Of a DNA stretch of 17,165 nt, positions 14,919 through 17,165 are shown in pieces. Source of the stretch: Methanosarcinales archaeon (GTDB lineage: Archaea; Halobacteriota; Methanosarcinia; Methanosarcinales; Methanocomedenaceae); contig JAGLRT010000025.1 of NCBI GenBank assembly GCA_023136155.1, forward strand, positions 1-17,165, given 5' to 3'. The notes beneath the pieces are model-generated. The model was not told where the DNA came from and did not search any database. It worked only from the letters and a program-made list of their open reading frames with translations. The position numbers and the translations under genes are program-made. Positions within the stretch are counted from its first letter, which is position 1. Each line of letters begins with the position of its first letter.

Positions 14919-16214
14919 TTAGAAAATCCTTTCATCACCTATGAATGGTATAGCACCGTATCTTCCTGCAAGATATCCTTTTTGAATATTCTTATCTTTA
15001 CGTGGACTAAATTCTATGAGAGAGTAAAGGTCTGTATTTCCAAAACTTGGATTCTTTTCTGTGAACCAGATTTGATCTCTTCTAAATAAATCTAAATCAA
15101 GTAAGTTAGTGTTATGTGTTGTGAAAATTAATTGTGCATTACATTTATTTTGAGTTGGATCATGAAATAATTTAATTAATAGAATGTTTAGTAAATGATG
15201 TAGTTTTGTATCCAATTCATCTACAATTAATATACGACCATTTCTTAATACATCAATCCAAAGACCAATCAAAGAAAATAATCTTTTCGTTCCTTCAGAC
15301 TCTTCTTCAAAGTCAAAAGATATGTTCAATTCGTCACCATATTTATTAAGAACCTTATGAATTGTTTTGATTTCCATATTAATTAATTGTATATCTTCAC
15401 CACTAGTTTTTAACATAAAATTTTTCTTAAAATTTGGAACCGATTCAGGAGATATTTCGATCTCATCTAAATCTTCAATTGAGACTTTTTCTATTGAAGC
15501 TGAAATATCGACAATTCCCAAGTCAGCTTCATTAAGACCTTTTAGTATAAATTCTTTTAATTTTTTATCTTTATTGAGCGATTCAATTGAATCTTCAATC
15601 AATTGTGGATGGTCCGTAGTACCAATAATTTTTAAAGTATCTTTGAACCAATCAAAGACATCAGATGTCTTTCTGTAATTCAATTTAGTAGAATTTGAGA
15701 GATAAAGAACATTTTGTAAGGTTTTTTCAGATAGAAATTTTTGTTCTTTTTTATCTATCGTGAATCTATAGTTGTCAGTGTCCTTTCTTTCAAAAATTAA
15801 TGCTTTGCGACCCTTAGGATAATAACATAAATATTCATCGATAATTTTTTCACTCGTAAATGATACCCCATAAACATATCTAATATTATTTTTTATAAAA
15901 ATAACCTCAAATTTGCTAGGTAATGAAAGATATTTTTTATCAAGTTTAAATGGAGAGTAATCTATCTTAGTACCTTTTTGGAATTTATGAGAATTCTTTA
16001 CCAAATTCTTTAAAGAATTTAATGCAAAAACTATATTGCTCTTTCCTGAAGCATTTGCTCCATATATTGCCTCACTTCGCAATAAATTATAATTGTTCAA
16101 TACATCTGTTTTTATTAGATTATCATCTAAAGATTTGTCAGAAGAAGACAATAAACTTAAAGTAACTTTTTCTTTGAAAGAACGAAAATTTTCTATGCTG
16201 AATTCAATTAACAT
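14919..16214 (-). CDS. rloA: AAA-type ATPase, RloA/AbiLi-like (AAA_15/OLD-related)
   Basis: A 431-residue ATPase of the SMC/ABC-like AAA_15/AAA_21 group paired with RloB. The N-terminus MLIEFSIENFRSFKEKVTLSL is the typical first strand. Walker A is YGANASGKSN (51-60). The ABC-like signature is EESEGTKRLFSLIG (304-317), Walker B is RILIVDELDTKLHH (327-340), and the switch histidine lies in FTTHNTNLL (364-372). The C-terminal GYLAGRYGAIPFIG (413-426) is characteristic of RloA-type proteins. In related systems such ATPases sense phage and regulate a toxic partner; here the partner is the RloB gene starting one base after this stop. ATG 16214 has AGGA upstream, and ATATAAAT at 16238-16245 (minus strand) may be a TATA box. 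It is A+T-rich like rloB and unlike the core genes. Confidence 0.87.
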   Translation of the reverse strand: MLIEFSIENFRSFKEKVTLSLLSSSDKSLDDNLIKTDVLNNYNLLRSEAIYGANASGKSNIVFALNSLKNLVKNSHKFQKGTKIDYSPFKLDKKYLSLPSKFEVIFIKNNIRYVYGVSFTSEKIIDEYLCYYPKGRKALIFERKDTDNYRFTIDKKEQKFLSEKTLQNVLYLSNSTKLNYRKTSDVFDWFKDTLKIIGTTDHPQLIEDSIESLNKDKKLKEFILKGLNEADLGIVDISASIEKVSIEDLDEIEISPESVPNFKKNFMLKTSGEDIQLINMEIKTIHKVLNKYGDELNISFDFEEESEGTKRLFSLIGLWIDVLRNGRILIVDELDTKLHHLLNILLIKLFHDPTQNKCNAQLIFTTHNTNLLDLDLFRRDQIWFTEKNPSFGNTDLYSLIEFSPRKDKNIQKGYLAGRYGAIPFIGDERIF

Positions 16215-16335
16215 TTGATTTATTTTCCTACGGACAATTTATATCTGATTTTTGTGATGATTTCACAATTAATAACCTCAAAGTTTAACTAGTATTTATG
16301 TTATTCTGTTGAATAGGCTTTGGGACAATATTCAC

Positions 16336-16691
16336 CTAAACCCCGTTCCTTGGCCATTGAGGTTTTATATCATACAATGTCTCAATGTAGTCAATCCTTC
16401 TGATATCATGAGCAACAAGTTTCAACTTGGTTTCAGTTGCTTTTCTGGGATCGAGTTTTTTTCTTAGCGTTGCCCCAAATCGACATTTTACCATCGAATT
16501 TACAGTTTCAGATATTGAACGCATATGATATTGTTCTAACCATTTTTGGGGATCATCCCATAAAGAGTAGAGTAGAGCATATCATACCATCCAGAAAATC
16601 CTTTACTTTGAAAGGTTACATTACTTTTTGGTAGAAAGTATGGAGTAAGTTGAGTTTTCGATACAAGATCTGTAATCCAACGAGATGCATA
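16336..16691 (-). pseudogene. DDE transposase C-terminal remnant, frameshifted
   Basis: A remnant of an insertion-sequence transposase. The upstream part (16691 down to about 16573) translates as YASRWITDLVSKTQ then PYFLPKSNVT and SGWYDMLYS. The downstream part, in another frame, gives LWDDPQKWLEQYHMRSISE then VNSMVKCRFGATLRKKL and LKLVAHDIRRIDYIE, ending at TAG (16336-16338). These blocks match the end of IS4/IS5-superfamily DDE transposases, including the catalytic-Glu region RSISETVNSMVK. The N-terminal half is absent. The frame break coincides with a tandem TAGAG duplication at 16568-16577 (plus strand); removing one unit restores one continuous frame. The exact IS family and terminal repeats cannot be fixed because the far end is lost. 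Confidence 0.7.
16568..16577. repeat. 5-bp tandem duplication disrupting the transposase
   Basis: TAGAG occurs twice in direct succession (16568-16572 and 16573-16577), preceded by the near-copy AAGAG. One copy fewer joins the two transposase frames as ...WYDMLYS-LWDDPQKW.... Confidence 0.7.
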
Positions 16692-16714
16692 AAACAATGT
16701 AATACATAAAACAC

Positions 16715-17062
16715 ATGAAAAACGGCTGAACGTATTTTTATACACTTGCAGCAACCACTCTGGTAATCCTTGCCCGTGGCTGGACTTCTGATACACCCAC
16801 CCAAACCCTGGATGAACAACCCCCCGAAATTACCATCCATGTTCATGCAAAGTGCGACCGCCTGTTAGGACTGGTATTAACCGAAGGTGCAGTTGGCTTT
16901 GGAAAATTATTTGAAATTGCACAGGGATTGGGTGTTCAGGTTGTAGAGTTACCGTTAGCATGGGATGAAATTGAGACCAATCCCGGAGATTATCATAACG
17001 AATACCTGGATATTGCCGACGTTTTTTATCCGCCTGACAACGTGCCATTAGTCATCGGTTAA
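16715..17062 (+). pseudogene. N-terminal fragment of a secreted TIM-barrel (GH-A-like) glycosidase-type protein
   Basis: The reading frame starts ATG AAA AAC GGC, meets TGA at 16727-16729, then stays open to TAA at 17060-17062. After a hydrophobic stretch (YTLAATTLVILARG, signal-peptide-like) come TSDTPTQTLDEQPP (linker-like), EITIHVHAKCDRLLG and GKLFEIAQGLGVQVVELPL. Next is AWDEIETNPGDYHNEYLDIA, then ADVFYPPDNVPLVIG. The W..IE..PG.Y...LDIA pattern after a G-V-VVELPL strand resembles the first part of clan GH-A TIM-barrel hydrolases. Only about 110 codons remain, the barrel is missing, and the early TGA blocks translation, so it is a gene fragment. It begins 24 bases from the transposase remnant, suggesting disruption by that element. 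The family call is inference; it may instead be an uncharacterised secreted protein. Confidence 0.45.
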
Positions 17063-17165
17063 GGAGTTTGACTGGCTCAATATGTATTGTTTTCCAAAGA
17101 ACCAATGATTTTTTATGATTAACCAATTTCAGTAGTTCGCTAAAAAACCTCACTGATTCATTCAT

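Noticed and set aside
16727..16729. In-frame TGA read as selenocysteine in the glycosidase-like fragment
   Set aside because: The gene is already truncated at its 3' end, residue 5 of a signal-like peptide is an unlikely selenocysteine site, and no selenocysteine-insertion structure is evident; a nonsense mutation or wrong start is simpler.
16830..17048. 72-residue minus-strand frame at the right end
   Set aside because: The plus strand of the same stretch gives a far more protein-like translation; this frame looks like its shadow.
17063..17165. Terminal stretch after the glycosidase-like fragment
   Set aside because: A+T-rich sequence in which I see no gene, repeat or clear IS end.

Overview
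The window is archaeal and looks like a methanogen or anaerobic methanotroph, probably Methanosarcinales/ANME-2-like (inference). The support is RadA recombinase, a CDC48/VAT ATPase, transcription factor S, an archaeal phosphoglycolate phosphatase, an XPD-type helicase and MfnA of methanofuran synthesis. Starts are mixed (ATG, GTG, TTG), Shine-Dalgarno sites are GGAG/AGGA-like, and promoters have archaeal TATA boxes. The exact lineage cannot be fixed by eye.

Positions 1-14030 are ordinary core genome. From the left: tRNA-Ile(GAU) and a LURP-one/tubby-like protein (both -); a 290-bp gap holding an 80-bp element with perfect 13-bp inverted ends; a GT4 glycosyltransferase, radA and a phosphoglycolate phosphatase overlapping radA by 4 bases (+); a convergent CDC48/VAT ATPase and PRC-barrel pair (-); larC and mfnA (+); transcription factor S (-); an ACT-hom-PUA operon (-), where an ACT-domain protein probably senses amino acids for homoserine dehydrogenase; and an XPD/Rad3 helicase (-) with a long coiled-coil insert in its iron-sulphur domain.

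Positions of about 14090-17165 are accessory. Two adjacent hairpins mark the edge of a visibly A+T-rich cassette encoding an AAA-type ATPase (RloA/AbiL type) and, one base after its stop, an RloB-family protein with Toprim-like acidic motifs. This is a two-gene ATPase-plus-effector layout of the kind known from phage-defence systems, and it is the most interesting locus here. It is followed by a transposase remnant whose frame is broken by a 5-bp tandem duplication, and by a truncated N-terminal piece of a probable secreted glycoside-hydrolase-like protein. Together these indicate a decaying mobile or integration hotspot. No CRISPR array, rRNA or phage structural gene is visible.
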